DNA from: Bacillota bacterium
Lineage (GTDB): Bacteria > Bacillota > Sulfobacillia > Sulfobacillales > Sulfobacillaceae
Reading direction: 5' to 3'
DNA: 64,000 nt
Assembly: GCA_021784595.1 (NCBI GenBank)
Contig: JAJYHT010000037.1
Coordinates: forward strand, 1 to 64,000
Numbering within the stretch: the stretch's first letter is position 1; every line of letters begins with the position of its first letter. The position numbers and the translations under genes were made by a program. The notes under the pieces were generated by a model. That model worked only from the letters and a program-made list of their open reading frames with translations, searched no databases and was not told the DNA's origin. Of this stretch, positions 9,015 through 18,690 are shown piece by piece.

Positions 9015-10307
9015 ATGTCGAACACCTACATTAAAAGTTTGCCCGAGCAGATTGGACAAACTGTGCGCATTCAAGGGTGGGTGACCCATTTCCGCTCGTC
9101 CGGCAAGATTCATTTTATCATCCTGCGGGATGGCACGGGTGTGGTTCAGTGCGTCGTGGCGGGAACGGGAGTAAGCCAGGTGGGGTTCTCTCAGTGGGAA
9201 GAGATCGGCACTGAAACTGCCATTAGTGTGGAGGGATTAGTTAGAGCAGATCCCCGCTCTCCGATGGGAGTGGAAATATCCGCAACGGAAATTGGCCTGC
9301 AAGGCCAAAGCCTCGACTATCCCATTGCTCCCAAAGAACATGGCACGGATTTTTTGATGGCGCATCGCCACTTATGGATCCGAAGTCCGCGACAGGCCTC
9401 GATTTTACGTATTCGAGCGACTATTGTTCGGGCGATTAGGGGATTTCTCGACAGTCACGGATTTATCGTGGCCGACCCGCCAATTTTAACCCCCGCAGCC
9501 GCGGAGGGTACCACGACGTTGTTTGGCATCGATTATTTTGGCGATCCAGCTTACTTGTCACAGTCAGGACAACTCTACATGGAAGCCTTGGCTATGGCCT
9601 TGGGACGCGTCTATTCGTTCGGCCCGACGTTTCGTGCGGAAAAGTCCAAGACACGGCGACACTTAACGGAATTTTGGATGGTCGAGCCGGAAATGGCCTT
9701 TGTGGAATTTGAAGAGAACCTACGCTGGCAAGAGCAACTAGTAGAATTTGTGGTGGCTCAAGTATTAGGGGAATGTGGCGATGATCTCCTAAGCATCGGG
9801 AGGGATTTGGCACCGCTTCGCCGGGTCAAGGCGCCATTTCCCCGCATTACCTATGACCAGGCTCTGGGCCGTCTTGCCGACTTGAATATGGAGATTCCGT
9901 GGGGTGAAGATTTAGGAGCGCCTCACGAAACCGCCTTGGCGGAACAATTCGACCGGCCAGTCTTTATTACACACTTCCCGACAAAACTGAAGGCCTTCTA
10001 CATGCAACCCGATGCGCTGAGGCCCGAAGTGGTATTGGCAGCTGACCTGCTGGCACCGGAGGGATATGGGGAAATTGTCGGCGGCAGTCAGCGAATACAC
10101 GAATTATCCCTATTGGAAGACCGCTTGACAGAACATCAGTTGTCGCCGGAGGTCTATTCGTGGTATTTGGACTTGCGGCGGTACGGTTCGGTGCCGCATA
10201 GCGGATTTGGCATGGGCTTAGAGCGCGTAGTGGCATGGATTGCGGGTTTGGACCATGTGCGTGAAACCACCGCCTTCGCACGGACGTTAAATAGGGTGTG
10301 GCCGTAA
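9015..10307 (+). CDS. asnS: Asparaginyl-tRNA synthetase
   Basis: Class II aminoacyl-tRNA synthetase of about 430 residues that charges tRNA-Asn. An OB-fold anticodon-binding domain (residues 15-100, QGWVTHFRSSGKIHFIILRD) is followed by the catalytic core with motif 2 FGPTFRAEKSKTRRHLTEFW and motif 3 GMGLERVVAWIAG. The AsnRS rather than AspRS identity follows from the length and the RHLTEFWMVEPEMAF segment. ATG 9015 has GGAG eight bases upstream; a GTG at 9009 overlapping the previous stop is the alternative. It may be rare among spore formers to have it in an acyl-CoA dehydrogenase operon. Confidence 0.92.
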   Translation: MSNTYIKSLPEQIGQTVRIQGWVTHFRSSGKIHFIILRDGTGVVQCVVAGTGVSQVGFSQWEEIGTETAISVEGLVRADPRSPMGVEISATEIGLQGQSLDYPIAPKEHGTDFLMAHRHLWIRSPRQASILRIRATIVRAIRGFLDSHGFIVADPPILTPAAAEGTTTLFGIDYFGDPAYLSQSGQLYMEALAMALGRVYSFGPTFRAEKSKTRRHLTEFWMVEPEMAFVEFEENLRWQEQLVEFVVAQVLGECGDDLLSIGRDLAPLRRVKAPFPRITYDQALGRLADLNMEIPWGEDLGAPHETALAEQFDRPVFITHFPTKLKAFYMQPDALRPEVVLAADLLAPEGYGEIVGGSQRIHELSLLEDRLTEHQLSPEVYSWYLDLRRYGSVPHSGFGMGLERVVAWIAGLDHVRETTAFARTLNRVWP

Positions 10308-10330
10308 ATTTCGAGGAAGGAGGGATCTCG

Positions 10331-11230
10331 TTGTCGTCGTCAGATAACCAGGAACCAGGGCTAGACATTGGGAAAATATTAAACGAAGCACGCATTCGCC
10401 ATCGTTTGTCTTTGGATGAGGTGAGTGAAACACTGAGAATTCGTCGTGATTATATCGCGGCATTGGAACAAAACCGCTGGGACGATCTGCCGGGGGAGGT
10501 CTACGGACAAGGATTTCTTCGAAGCTACGGCCGGTTGATCGATCTTGACGGCGACAAATTGGTGGATTTGCGGCGTACTCTAATTGGAGGGCAATCCACC
10601 AAGCATCCTCTGATGGATTCGTCCAAGGGCACGGGTATTTTTACCAGTCCTGTGCCCTCGGGGACCACCAATTCCCACCTTCGGTCGCAAAGAGTGCGTG
10701 CGCCAAACGTTCCTCGTGCGCAAGTCCCGCAACCGATGAGCTCTCGGTCAGTGCTGACTCTAATCGTGGTGCTGGTGGGATTGTTTGTCGCTGGATTGTT
10801 CATGCTGAGCAAACCTGGCCAAAAACACCCGAGCTCTGCACTGCCGGCGCAGTCGCTGTCCCATAAAACAGCTCCAACGTCTCCCGCACGATCTCAGCAT
10901 AAGAAAAAGACCACGTCCGTCACCCCATTGGCGGCAAGTACGGTGGTTAATCAAGGGAACGTGACCATCGCGACATACAACGTGAGTGCGACGCCGCTAA
11001 AGGTTCAGGTGACGTTCACCGGACGGTGCTGGGTGGGCTACAGTGCGGATAGCGCGGCCCAAGTGGGTAATATTTACGCGTCGGGTCAGACGCTGTCGTT
11101 GAGCGCATCGCATTCCTTAAATTTGGTGTTTGGCACTCATACGGAAAACGTTACCGTCAATGGCCATCCGGTAACTCCTCCCACCAGCGGCCTATTATGG
11201 GAAATGAATTTCGTAAGTACTGGGGGATAG
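10331..11230 (+). CDS. rodZ: RodZ-like cytoskeletal membrane protein
   Basis: A 299-residue protein with the RodZ (YmfM) plan: N-terminal Cro/CI-type helix-turn-helix (residues about 10-80), basic linker, one transmembrane helix (around residues 137-158) and an extracytoplasmic beta-rich C-terminal DUF4115 domain after a Ser/Thr/Lys-rich spacer. RodZ links MreB to the wall-synthesis machinery. TTG 10331 is taken as start because GGAAGGAGGG lies six bases before it; the longer GTG 10298 start lies inside asnS. In Firmicutes rodZ sits just before pgsA-cinA-recA; here a carboxypeptidase, deacetylase and rimO intervene. Confidence 0.85.
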   Translation: MSSSDNQEPGLDIGKILNEARIRHRLSLDEVSETLRIRRDYIAALEQNRWDDLPGEVYGQGFLRSYGRLIDLDGDKLVDLRRTLIGGQSTKHPLMDSSKGTGIFTSPVPSGTTNSHLRSQRVRAPNVPRAQVPQPMSSRSVLTLIVVLVGLFVAGLFMLSKPGQKHPSSALPAQSLSHKTAPTSPARSQHKKKTTSVTPLAASTVVNQGNVTIATYNVSATPLKVQVTFTGRCWVGYSADSAAQVGNIYASGQTLSLSASHSLNLVFGTHTENVTVNGHPVTPPTSGLLWEMNFVSTGG

Positions 11231-11306
11231 TTTGTAGTCTGCATGATTATCGATTTCTGGGGCATGATGCATCGTGATACTTTGTAGAGGAAATGAGGCA
11301 TGCCCC

Positions 11307-12446
11307 ATGCTGGTTAAATTTTTCACTGCATCCAAATTTGCTCTGGCTGCGTTGACGATAGGGATATCGCACTCTTCTGGCGCCATGGCTCCACCTCCGC
11401 ATGTTTCAGCTCAAGCCGCTATTGTCATCGATGCCCGCACTGGTTCGATATTATTTGAAAAAAATGCGTTTTTGCAAAAGGATCCCGCCAGCATTACCAA
11501 GATGATGACGGCGTTGCTGGTAATTGAAAAAGGACATTTGAACCGCGTGGTGGTGGTCTCTAAAAAGGCTGCTTTGACCATTGGGTCTTCGATGCATATT
11601 GGGTATCGGCAGCGCTATACCGAAATGGATTTGCTGCGTGGGCTGTTGATGAGATCAGGCAATGATGCAGCGGTCGCCCTGGCTGAAGCCGATGCGGGAA
11701 GTGTAGACCGGTTCGTGGCGTGCATGAATTTCAAGGCGCAGGAGCTAGGCGCCTTTAATACGGCGTTTGAAAATCCGAATGGTTTGACGGCACCCGGGCA
11801 CTATTCGAGTGCTTACGATCTGGCTTTGATTGCACAGGCCGCGATGCGCGAACCGACGTTTCGGGCGGTAGTAGCCACCCGAGAGGATGTGGTCACCGAA
11901 CAAAACTCAGGACGCTCCCGTACCATTCATAACACGAATCAGCTATTGTACGGATTTCCAGGCGCCGACGGAGTGAAAACTGGAACCACCAATGCCGCCG
12001 GGAAATGTCTCGCCGCATCGGCAACCCGACAGGACCGCCAACTGATTGCAGTGGTACTGAATAGCCCCAATCGATTCGGCGACGCAGCCCGGTTATTGCA
12101 ATGGGGATTCGCTAATTGGACGACTCGTGAGGTAGCGCGGCCAGGACAAAAAATTGCGATGGTCCCGGTTCAAAACGGGCATAGCGCGGCAGTGGCGGTT
12201 CACGTTCCGCATGCTCTGTGGTTTACCTATCCTGTTGGGGAAGTCTACCGGGTTCATATAGCCTTGCCGGCTTTATTGACCGCGCCTGTAGTCAAAGGCG
12301 TGCCGGTCGGGCGGATTACTGTGACGGTGCCTAATCAGCCACCATGGGTTGAGCCATTGATTGCGGGAGCAAGCGTGACAAAGCGGTCGGCACACCGCTC
12401 GTTTTGGCGTGGGATTACCGACCGCTTCTTGAATCATCCACGATAG
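11307..12446 (+). CDS. D-alanyl-D-alanine carboxypeptidase (S11, DacF-like)
   Basis: A 379-residue secreted penicillin-binding protein of peptidase family S11, trimming the terminal D-Ala from peptidoglycan stem peptides. It has an N-terminal signal segment (first 30 residues), the nucleophile motif SITK near residue 69, SGN near 123 and KTG near 227, then a C-terminal beta-rich PBP5-type domain and a basic end. All three active-site motifs are intact, unlike the relative at 30387-31247. Start ATG 11307 has TGAGG eight bases upstream. Its end overlaps the convergent deacetylase gene by 13 bases. Confidence 0.9.
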   Translation: MLVKFFTASKFALAALTIGISHSSGAMAPPPHVSAQAAIVIDARTGSILFEKNAFLQKDPASITKMMTALLVIEKGHLNRVVVVSKKAALTIGSSMHIGYRQRYTEMDLLRGLLMRSGNDAAVALAEADAGSVDRFVACMNFKAQELGAFNTAFENPNGLTAPGHYSSAYDLALIAQAAMREPTFRAVVATREDVVTEQNSGRSRTIHNTNQLLYGFPGADGVKTGTTNAAGKCLAASATRQDRQLIAVVLNSPNRFGDAARLLQWGFANWTTREVARPGQKIAMVPVQNGHSAAVAVHVPHALWFTYPVGEVYRVHIALPALLTAPVVKGVPVGRITVTVPNQPPWVEPLIAGASVTKRSAHRSFWRGITDRFLNHPR

Positions 12447-13195
12447 TTGGGAGTTCCGTAGGTCAGGAGTTGTTTAAGCGTGACCAGTCGATATCCTTTA
12501 GCGGATAATTGCCGCAGAATGGTCGGAAGTGCCAAATCAGTCTGTTTGCACGTATCCGAGGCGTGAAGCAGCACAATGTCCCCGGGATGAATACGCGTCA
12601 GAACACGGGATATGATGGTGGCTACGCCTGGATTCATCCAATCCAGCGAATCTGTGCCCCACGTAACCGTGGTGTATCCTACTGAACGGGCGGCAAGAAT
12701 GGAGCGCGCGTTAAAGTCGCCGTTGGGTGGGCGGATAAATGTGGCTTGCTGTCCGGTCAAAGACTTCAATACCTCGTTGGTTTTCATGATGTTGGCCTCA
12801 ATGGCGGAATCTGCCAGTGTGGAATAATTCACGTGGGCCCATCCATGCGATTCTATTTCGAACCCGTCCCGAACCATTTCGTGAATTAGGGTGGAGTTTT
12901 GTTTGGCCCACGGACCCGATAGAAAAAAGGTCGCTGGCACGTGGTCCTCCGCCAAGATATGGACAACTTTGGCCGGCATCACCGTTCCCCATGAGATGTC
13001 GAAGGTCAGCGCGGCTACTTTTTGGGTGGTGTTTACGTCACGTAGCGAATAGCGGTCTTGGACAGGAAGCGTCGCCGCCCAAGACCGATATCCATGGGTA
13101 GTCCCCCAGTGCCAAGCCACCAGTGTTAGCGCAAGAGCGGCTAGAGATATCGTGATGCGGAAAAACCATCGATATGGTATGGTAAAAAATCTCAT
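12434..13195 (-). CDS. Polysaccharide deacetylase (PdaB-like)
   Basis: A 253-residue protein with one N-terminal transmembrane or signal helix and a NodB-homology domain (CE4). Visible signatures: LTFDISWG (usual TFDDG first Asp motif, here TFDIS), SHGWAHVN with the His metal ligands, RPPNGDFN and LLHASDT. The second Asp of motif 1 is replaced by Ile, as in the PdaB sporulation branch, whose activity is uncertain. PdaB is needed to maintain spores late in Bacillus sporulation. AAAGGATGG precedes the ATG. Transcribed toward the dac gene. Confidence 0.85.
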   Translation of the reverse strand: MRFFTIPYRWFFRITISLAALALTLVAWHWGTTHGYRSWAATLPVQDRYSLRDVNTTQKVAALTFDISWGTVMPAKVVHILAEDHVPATFFLSGPWAKQNSTLIHEMVRDGFEIESHGWAHVNYSTLADSAIEANIMKTNEVLKSLTGQQATFIRPPNGDFNARSILAARSVGYTTVTWGTDSLDWMNPGVATIISRVLTRIHPGDIVLLHASDTCKQTDLALPTILRQLSAKGYRLVTLKQLLTYGTPNYRG

Positions 13196-13381
13196 CTGTC
13201 ATCCATCCTTTCACATAAGTCAGTGAGTGTTATTGGGTCTTGTTATGCGCCAACCGGGTAAAACGTATCCGGACAAGAACAGTTATGATTACGCCCGCCC
13301 TGTCTCAACCTAGAACGGGCTAATAGCGACTTCCCAATTTGATTGGTGTAAGCTATGATAAGCCACGAGGTGAATCCAACG

Positions 13382-14698
13382 ATGGCAACAAGAGTGGGCA
13401 TGGTGAGCTTAGGATGCCCTAAAAATCGTGTGGACTCTGAGGTTATGCTGGGATTGTTGGAGCAGGCGGGTTATCAGTTGACGCCGGACGCTAAGGACGC
13501 AGAAGTATTGATAGTCAATACTTGCGGATTTATCACTTCAGCCAAGCAGGAATCTATCGACACGATTTTAGAAATGAACCAATACCGTGAAACCGGCAAC
13601 TTACGAGCTCTGGTCATGGCTGGATGTCTTTCCCAACGGTATCAGCAGCATTTGTGGGATGACTTGCCGGAAGTTGATGCCATGGTGGGAACGGGAGAAT
13701 TTCATCGTATCGTTGATGCAGTAGACGGCGCATTGAAAGGGGCTCGACCGGGTTTTTGGGGTGAGATGCCGGTCAGTGGGATCGACAGTCCACGGCGTTT
13801 GACAACGCCGTTTTATACGGCGTATCTGAAAATTGCCGAGGGTTGCGATCATTCATGCGCTTTTTGCGCGATCCCGACGATGCGCGGAGGATATCGTAGT
13901 CGGCCCTTAAGCGATATTTTGAATGAGGCGCGCGGCCTGGTGGCCTCTGGTGTGCGTGAGTTGGTGCTCATTGCGCAAGACTCGACGATCTGGGGTCACG
14001 ACCTTTACGGGCAGCCGCAGTTGCCGAGATTATTGTATGCTTTGCAGGAAGTTCCGGATTTGATGTGGGTGCGGATTATGTACAGCTATCCTACTCAAAT
14101 TACTCCAGAGCTTGTGCGCGCGATGCGAGACCTGCCGGTGGTGGCTCCCTATTTGGACATGCCTTTACAACACGCCCATCCTGATTTGTTAAAGCATATG
14201 GGACGACCTTTTCGCCGGGAAAAAACTGATCGGGTGCTGGACATGGTGCGTCAAGCTATTCCTGACATTACCTTGCGGACCACATTTATTGTGGGATTTC
14301 CCGGAGAGACTGAGGAACACTTTGAAACGCTTATGGAATTCATCGAACAGGTACGTTTTGATCATGTCGGCATTTTCACGTATTCGCCGGAGGAGGGTAC
14401 TCGGGCCGAACCGTTAGGAGACCCCATTCCCGAATCTGTCAAAGAGCGCCGCCGGCGCAAAGCGATGCTCGCGCAACGCAGGTTGGTGGGAGAGGTGCGA
14501 GGTCGGCATATAGGAAAGGTCATGCCTGTAATCATAGAAGAAATTGGAAACACGGTCAGTGTGGGTCGTGGGGTGACCGATGCCCCAGGGATCGATGGCG
14601 TAACGTTTGTGAAGGGCACATTTTCAGTTGGTCAAGTTGTCCCGGTACGGGTGATTGGGGTGCGGGAATACGACTTATTGGCGGAACCTGTGGAATAA
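13382..14698 (+). CDS. rimO: Ribosomal protein S12 methylthiotransferase RimO
   Basis: A 438-residue radical-SAM enzyme that adds a methylthio group to Asp of ribosomal protein S12. An N-terminal UPF0004 domain (GMVSLGCPKNRVDSE, with three Cys ligands for the auxiliary cluster) precedes the radical-SAM core with CDHSCAFC around residue 156, and a TRAM RNA-binding domain at the C-terminus. CPKNRVDSE distinguishes RimO from MiaB. ATG 13382 has GAGGTGA nine bases upstream; ATG 13355 is an alternative. The pgsA frame begins inside its 3' end. Confidence 0.92.
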   Translation: MATRVGMVSLGCPKNRVDSEVMLGLLEQAGYQLTPDAKDAEVLIVNTCGFITSAKQESIDTILEMNQYRETGNLRALVMAGCLSQRYQQHLWDDLPEVDAMVGTGEFHRIVDAVDGALKGARPGFWGEMPVSGIDSPRRLTTPFYTAYLKIAEGCDHSCAFCAIPTMRGGYRSRPLSDILNEARGLVASGVRELVLIAQDSTIWGHDLYGQPQLPRLLYALQEVPDLMWVRIMYSYPTQITPELVRAMRDLPVVAPYLDMPLQHAHPDLLKHMGRPFRREKTDRVLDMVRQAIPDITLRTTFIVGFPGETEEHFETLMEFIEQVRFDHVGIFTYSPEEGTRAEPLGDPIPESVKERRRRKAMLAQRRLVGEVRGRHIGKVMPVIIEEIGNTVSVGRGVTDAPGIDGVTFVKGTFSVGQVVPVRVIGVREYDLLAEPVE

Positions 14699-15197
14699 TC
14701 CGGCCGATTTGCTCACGATATTGCGGGTGGTGCTGGCGCCCGTGGTCGCAGAATTCTGGCTAAGTCACGCCGCGAGCTTGCGATGGTGGGGACTGATGCT
14801 TTTTATCGTGGCAGGCTTTACTGATTTGTTCGATGGCATGATTGCGCGCCGCACTCACAACACCACGAAATTTGGTGCCTACTTGGACCCCTTGGCAGAT
14901 AAGATCTTGGTCTTGGGAACGGGGCTGGCGCTGGTCTTTACCCATCGGTTAATGATGTGGATTCTGTTTGTACTCTTGATCCGAGAATTGGCAGTCACGG
15001 GGTTGCGTTCGATTTTGCCTCGAGACCACTATATGCCGGCCAGTTATGGTGCTAAATGGAAGACGACAGTGCAACTCATTGCGTTAGGGGCTTCTGCCGT
15101 ACTGACAGGTATCATTCCTGGGATACTTTGGAGTGCAGCGCTGGCGCTGACTGTCTGGACAGGCTTCGAATATTTTTACCAGCATTGGCCGCGTTAA
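14655..15197 (+). CDS. pgsA: CDP-diacylglycerol-glycerol-3-phosphate 3-phosphatidyltransferase
   Basis: Membrane enzyme of about 170-180 residues making phosphatidylglycerol phosphate. The CDP-alcohol phosphotransferase signature is complete: D-x2-D-G-x2-A-R-x8-G-x3-D-x3-D in the segment starting DLFDGMIARR. About five hydrophobic helices. No ATG exists at the front; the frame opens with TTG 14655 inside rimO, but the family usually begins a few residues before L-T-I-L-R, so a later non-ATG start (for example CTG 14688) is possible. The overlap implies translational coupling with rimO. Confidence 0.88.
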   Translation: MGCGNTTYWRNLWNNPADLLTILRVVLAPVVAEFWLSHAASLRWWGLMLFIVAGFTDLFDGMIARRTHNTTKFGAYLDPLADKILVLGTGLALVFTHRLMMWILFVLLIRELAVTGLRSILPRDHYMPASYGAKWKTTVQLIALGASAVLTGIIPGILWSAALALTVWTGFEYFYQHWPR

Positions 15198-15250
15198 CCG
15201 CATCTTGGTACACCTGTCAAGCTTTGTAGGACCGCATTAGGCGGCTTTCA

Positions 15251-15259
15251 TGCTATACT
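15251..15259 (+). promoter_or_regulatory. Extended -10 promoter element
   Basis: TGCTATACT is a good extended -10 sequence in the 120-base gap before the membrane protein/FtsH-like pair; no convincing -35 box is seen at 16-18 bases. It would give a leader of about 50 bases. Confidence 0.45.
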
Positions 15260-15317
15260 CCCCGATAGTTCACAGGGCTATGCAGCGAATTTTTCGCGGG
15301 GGGAGGCCGACATCAAG

Positions 15318-15857
15318 ATGATGAAGGTTACGTTTAAACACGCACTTTTGGCTTTAGTAGTTTTTATCATCACCTTGGGCGTCCTGAAAGGGGCGCAAAA
15401 GGTCTACATGTCTTCCGTGGTGCGTACGCCACTCATCCGCACAATGGAGCGCATTCCCGGCGTACAACGAGTGGCGGTGGGTCCAAACGATACGGTGTCA
15501 TTGGTTTTGGCACCTCATGCCAATCTTATGGCATCTTACCAAGCGGTGGTGGCTGATGCTGCCGGCTCATTAGGGCAAACGCCATCCAACATCGCTATTG
15601 CCCAACATCCCAATCGAATCCTAAGTGGCTTGGCCAATCAATTGCAGTTTGTTGTGGCTCAAGGAATAGCTACTGGGCAGTACGTCAACATGGAACAAAG
15701 TATTCTCACGATGGCGAATCACGCTCACGTACTGGCTACGGTGCAATTAGGCACACAACACGTTTATGTGACCTTATCGGCTAATGGGGGGATTTACCGT
15801 CTGTATCTAGTTATGCCTATATCCCGGAGTGCGGGAGGAGGTGTTTCCCATGCTTAA
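15318..15857 (+). CDS. Membrane-anchored protein of unknown function paired with FtsH-like protease
   Basis: I do not recognise this 179-residue protein. It has an N-terminal hydrophobic helix (residues about 8-27) preceded by Lys/His, then about 150 residues predicted to lie outside the cytoplasm, with alternating hydrophobic beta-like strands (for example VAVGPNDTVSLVLAP, VLATVQLGTQHVYVTL). A GGGGGGAGG ribosome site precedes ATG 15318. The downstream FtsH-like gene starts inside its last codons, and its ribosome site lies in this coding region, so stoichiometric synthesis is likely. It might be a partner or substitute for the missing FtsH extracytoplasmic domain. Confidence 0.75.
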   Translation: MMKVTFKHALLALVVFIITLGVLKGAQKVYMSSVVRTPLIRTMERIPGVQRVAVGPNDTVSLVLAPHANLMASYQAVVADAAGSLGQTPSNIAIAQHPNRILSGLANQLQFVVAQGIATGQYVNMEQSILTMANHAHVLATVQLGTQHVYVTLSANGGIYRLYLVMPISRSAGGGVSHA

Positions 15858-17322
15858 AGCTGCCGGCGTAGGCATCATCGCCGCCATCTTAGTATTTTTA
15901 TTGTGGAATGGCGTTGATGTGTGGCCCGTCATGTTGATCTTGGGACTTTTGCTGGCACTGACCTATACCGGAGCGTGGAGCAAATTGAGTCAAGGGCGAC
16001 GAAAACGCCAAGTCGTGTTGGGGACCGAATCGCACACCACCTTTAATGATATTGGAGGACAGTCCACAGCTAAAAACGAACTTAAGGAGGCTTTAGAATT
16101 TGTCCGCCATCCAGAGCGGATTAGAGACATGGGAATTCGCCCATTGAAGGGAATCCTACTGACAGGACCGCCAGGCACTGGAAAGACGATGCTGGCCAAA
16201 GCGGCGGCTGAATATACGGATTCCGCATTTTTGGCAGCCTCGGGCTCGGAGTTCGTGGAAATGTATGCCGGAGTAGGCGCACAAAGGGTCCGGCAATTGT
16301 TTGTCGAAGCACGCCAATTAGCGCGTAGGCAAGGTCAAACCAGCGCGATTATTTTCATTGACGAAATAGAGGTGATGGCCGGTAAACGGGGTCAGCATCA
16401 TAGCCATTTGGAATACGACCAGACGCTGAACCAGTTGTTGGTGGAAATGGACGGGATGGGGACCGCGGAAAACCTGCGCGTATTAGTAATGGCTGCGACT
16501 AATCGCGGGGATTTGCTTGATCCAGCCCTATTGCGACCCGGGCGTTTTGACCGTCAGGTACGGGTGGACTTGCCCGACCGAGAGGGCCGTCTCAGTATTT
16601 TGCAACTGCATACTCGCAACAAGCCTTTGGCTTTGGATGCCGAACTGGGACGAGTCGCCCAAGAAACCTTTGGCTTTTCCGGCGCCCACTTAGAGAGTGT
16701 GTGCAACGAAGCGGCTATTATGGCCTTGCGCGATTGTGCGACCGCGATCAGCCAAAAACATCTGATGGACGCCATTGACAAAGTGTTGCTGGGAGAGAAG
16801 CTGGACCGCACGTTGCGGGCCGGAGAGTTGTATCGCGTGGCTGTGCATGAAGGTGGGCACGCTTTAATAGCCGAGTTGGTCAATCCTGGTTCGGTGTCCT
16901 CGGTGACTATTTCACCACGGGGAATGGCCTTGGGTTTTGTGCGTCAAGCTCCCCAAGATGACCGCCTGATTCAAACAATTTCCGAATTGACTGCCGATAT
17001 TCAAGTTTGTTTGGCAGGGTCCGCCGCGGAGCGTCTAGTGTTGGGAGAGCGGAGTACGGGAGCCGCCAATGACTTTGAAAAAGCGTGGGAGATTGCACGA
17101 CGCATGGTGCTCTCGGGATTATCCAGTTTGGGTGTCGTGCAAGAAGAAGCGTTGTCCCCGGAAAGTTTGTATCAGACCATTCAGGGGATTATCAGCGAAC
17201 AGCAAGCTGAGGTGGATCGGTTGATTGATTCCCATGTCGAGCAGTTGCGGGGAGTGGCCAGCCACCTTATGGAGACCGAAACCATGGCAGGCGATATGAT
17301 AAGAGCTTTGATTTCGGCATAG
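15850..17322 (+). CDS. FtsH-like AAA+ metalloprotease lacking the periplasmic domain
   Basis: A 490-residue membrane-bound ATP-dependent protease of the FtsH/M41 family. The N-terminus has only a tight two-helix hairpin (about residues 5-40) instead of two helices separated by about 80 extracytoplasmic residues. Walker A GPPGTGKT lies near residue 105, Walker B IIFIDEIE follows, the second region of homology reads [10 protein letters not shown], and the zinc site HEGGH lies near residue 335 with the third ligand in [11 protein letters not shown]. It is shorter than the usual 600 or more residues. Start ATG 15850 has GGGAGGAGGTG upstream and overlaps the previous gene by eight bases. Probably a paralogue rather than the housekeeping FtsH. 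Confidence 0.88.
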   Translation: MLKAAGVGIIAAILVFLLWNGVDVWPVMLILGLLLALTYTGAWSKLSQGRRKRQVVLGTESHTTFNDIGGQSTAKNELKEALEFVRHPERIRDMGIRPLKGILLTGPPGTGKTMLAKAAAEYTDSAFLAASGSEFVEMYAGVGAQRVRQLFVEARQLARRQGQTSAIIFIDEIEVMAGKRGQHHSHLEYDQTLNQLLVEMDGMGTAENLRVLVMAATNRGDLLDPALLRPGRFDRQVRVDLPDREGRLSILQLHTRNKPLALDAELGRVAQETFGFSGAHLESVCNEAAIMALRDCATAISQKHLMDAIDKVLLGEKLDRTLRAGELYRVAVHEGGHALIAELVNPGSVSSVTISPRGMALGFVRQAPQDDRLIQTISELTADIQVCLAGSAAERLVLGERSTGAANDFEKAWEIARRMVLSGLSSLGVVQEEALSPESLYQTIQGIISEQQAEVDRLIDSHVEQLRGVASHLMETETMAGDMIRALISA

Positions 17323-17417
17323 TCCACGATATCAGCGGCGGGTAGTTCTTGTGAGTGTTGTGTTTTTGGCACGACTATGTCATGATCACGGTACTTGGTA
17401 TGCGGAGGGACGGATGG

Positions 17418-18671
17418 GTGATTCGCACGGCTGGCATTATTGCCGTCGGGGATGAGGTTCTGTTAGGAGAGGTGGTCAATACCAACGGAGCCTACCTGGC
17501 TTCGCGGTTGAAGGTATATGGCGTGTCCACTACGGTTCAAACCATTGTCGGAGATTCGTACCCGGCTATCCTGGACGCACTGTCCCATACTACCGAGTCT
17601 TGCGACTTGGTGGTTACCGTAGGGGGTTTAGGCCCTACTCAAGATGACATCACTGCTGAGGCGGTTGCAAAATTTGTCGGGTGCTCTTTGCACGAAGACG
17701 TTGACTTGGCTCGAGAAATTGAGGACCGTCATTCTCGGCAGCCTGGTTGGCGGCAATCCGTTGACAAACAGGCACAGGTATTGGACGGGGCTACCATTTG
17801 GCGTAACCTGGTAGGAACCGCACCGGGACAAATGATATTATGGCAAGGGCATCACATCGCGCTTCTCCCGGGGCCTCCAAGAGAGTTTAAATCACTTGTA
17901 GCGTCGGGACTGGAGCCGTGGCTGAGGGCGCACACCTCCACGACGTTAATTCGGGACACCTACACTGTGTTTGATATGGGTGAATCTACGGTAGCTTACT
18001 ATTTGGCGCCGCTATTGAGCGGCAGCCATCCTGAGACCGGCATTTATGCCAGTCCCGGCCGCATTGATGTGCGCTTTGAAGACCATGGGGCCGCAGGGAT
18101 GATGGATACTATCGCCAATCGACGGGCCGCGGCTTGGGCACGTGGACTGTTGCCGAATGCCATGTATCGGTTGCGTGGGCAAAGTCGGACGGAGCATATC
18201 ATGGACGCATTACGGGTACGGGGTTTGACGCTTGCTACTATGGAATCGCTTACGGGAGGTTTGCTGGCGGATCGTTTTATCGCCATTCCGGGGGCATCGA
18301 GTTGTGTGACAGGCGGCATAATCGCGTATACTGACGCTATAAAGGAACGATATGGCGTTCCTTCATCTGTATTGAACCACCATGGAGCTGTTAGCGCAGC
18401 CGCCGCAGAGGCGATGGCGCTATCTATTTGTCAACAAACTCAGGCCAACATTGGTTTGGCCACAACGGGGTATGCTGGACCCGACGGGGGAGACCCGAAA
18501 AATCCTATCGGTACATACTATGTGTGTTTGGCCGCCAACGGCAAGACCAAGGTGATCCGGCGAGAGGTACATAGTGATCGAGAAGGAGTACGCCAAGCTG
18601 CGGTAGAAACGGCGATCTCGTTGCTATGGGAACACCTGGGTCTGCCAGTAGAATTGGACCCCGGCAATTAA
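17418..18671 (+). CDS. cinA: CinA family protein (competence/damage-inducible)
   Basis: A 417-residue protein with the two CinA domains: N-terminal MoCF-binding-like domain (VGGLGPTQDDIT near residue 75) and C-terminal nicotinamide-nucleotide amidase domain (TTGYAGPDGGDPKNPIGT). CinA recycles NAD by-products (NMN deamidase, ADP-ribose pyrophosphatase) and is classically co-transcribed with recA. The usual ESCTGG reads ESLTGG here; the Ser and Gly residues stay. GTG 17418 is chosen because GGAGGGA lies seven bases upstream; earlier in-frame ATGs lack such a site. A helicase gene separates it from recA. Confidence 0.9.
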   Translation: MIRTAGIIAVGDEVLLGEVVNTNGAYLASRLKVYGVSTTVQTIVGDSYPAILDALSHTTESCDLVVTVGGLGPTQDDITAEAVAKFVGCSLHEDVDLAREIEDRHSRQPGWRQSVDKQAQVLDGATIWRNLVGTAPGQMILWQGHHIALLPGPPREFKSLVASGLEPWLRAHTSTTLIRDTYTVFDMGESTVAYYLAPLLSGSHPETGIYASPGRIDVRFEDHGAAGMMDTIANRRAAAWARGLLPNAMYRLRGQSRTEHIMDALRVRGLTLATMESLTGGLLADRFIAIPGASSCVTGGIIAYTDAIKERYGVPSSVLNHHGAVSAAAAEAMALSICQQTQANIGLATTGYAGPDGGDPKNPIGTYYVCLAANGKTKVIRREVHSDREGVRQAAVETAISLLWEHLGLPVELDPGN

Positions 18672-18690
18672 GCCTTTAAAGGAGTGCAGT

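Noticed and set aside
13262-13286. Fourth ECF-type promoter (minus, ATAAC-N16-CGTT) before the polysaccharide deacetylase
   Set aside because: The -35 core has A in place of the first G and the distance to the start is about 65 bases, so it is a weaker match; kept out of the regulon.
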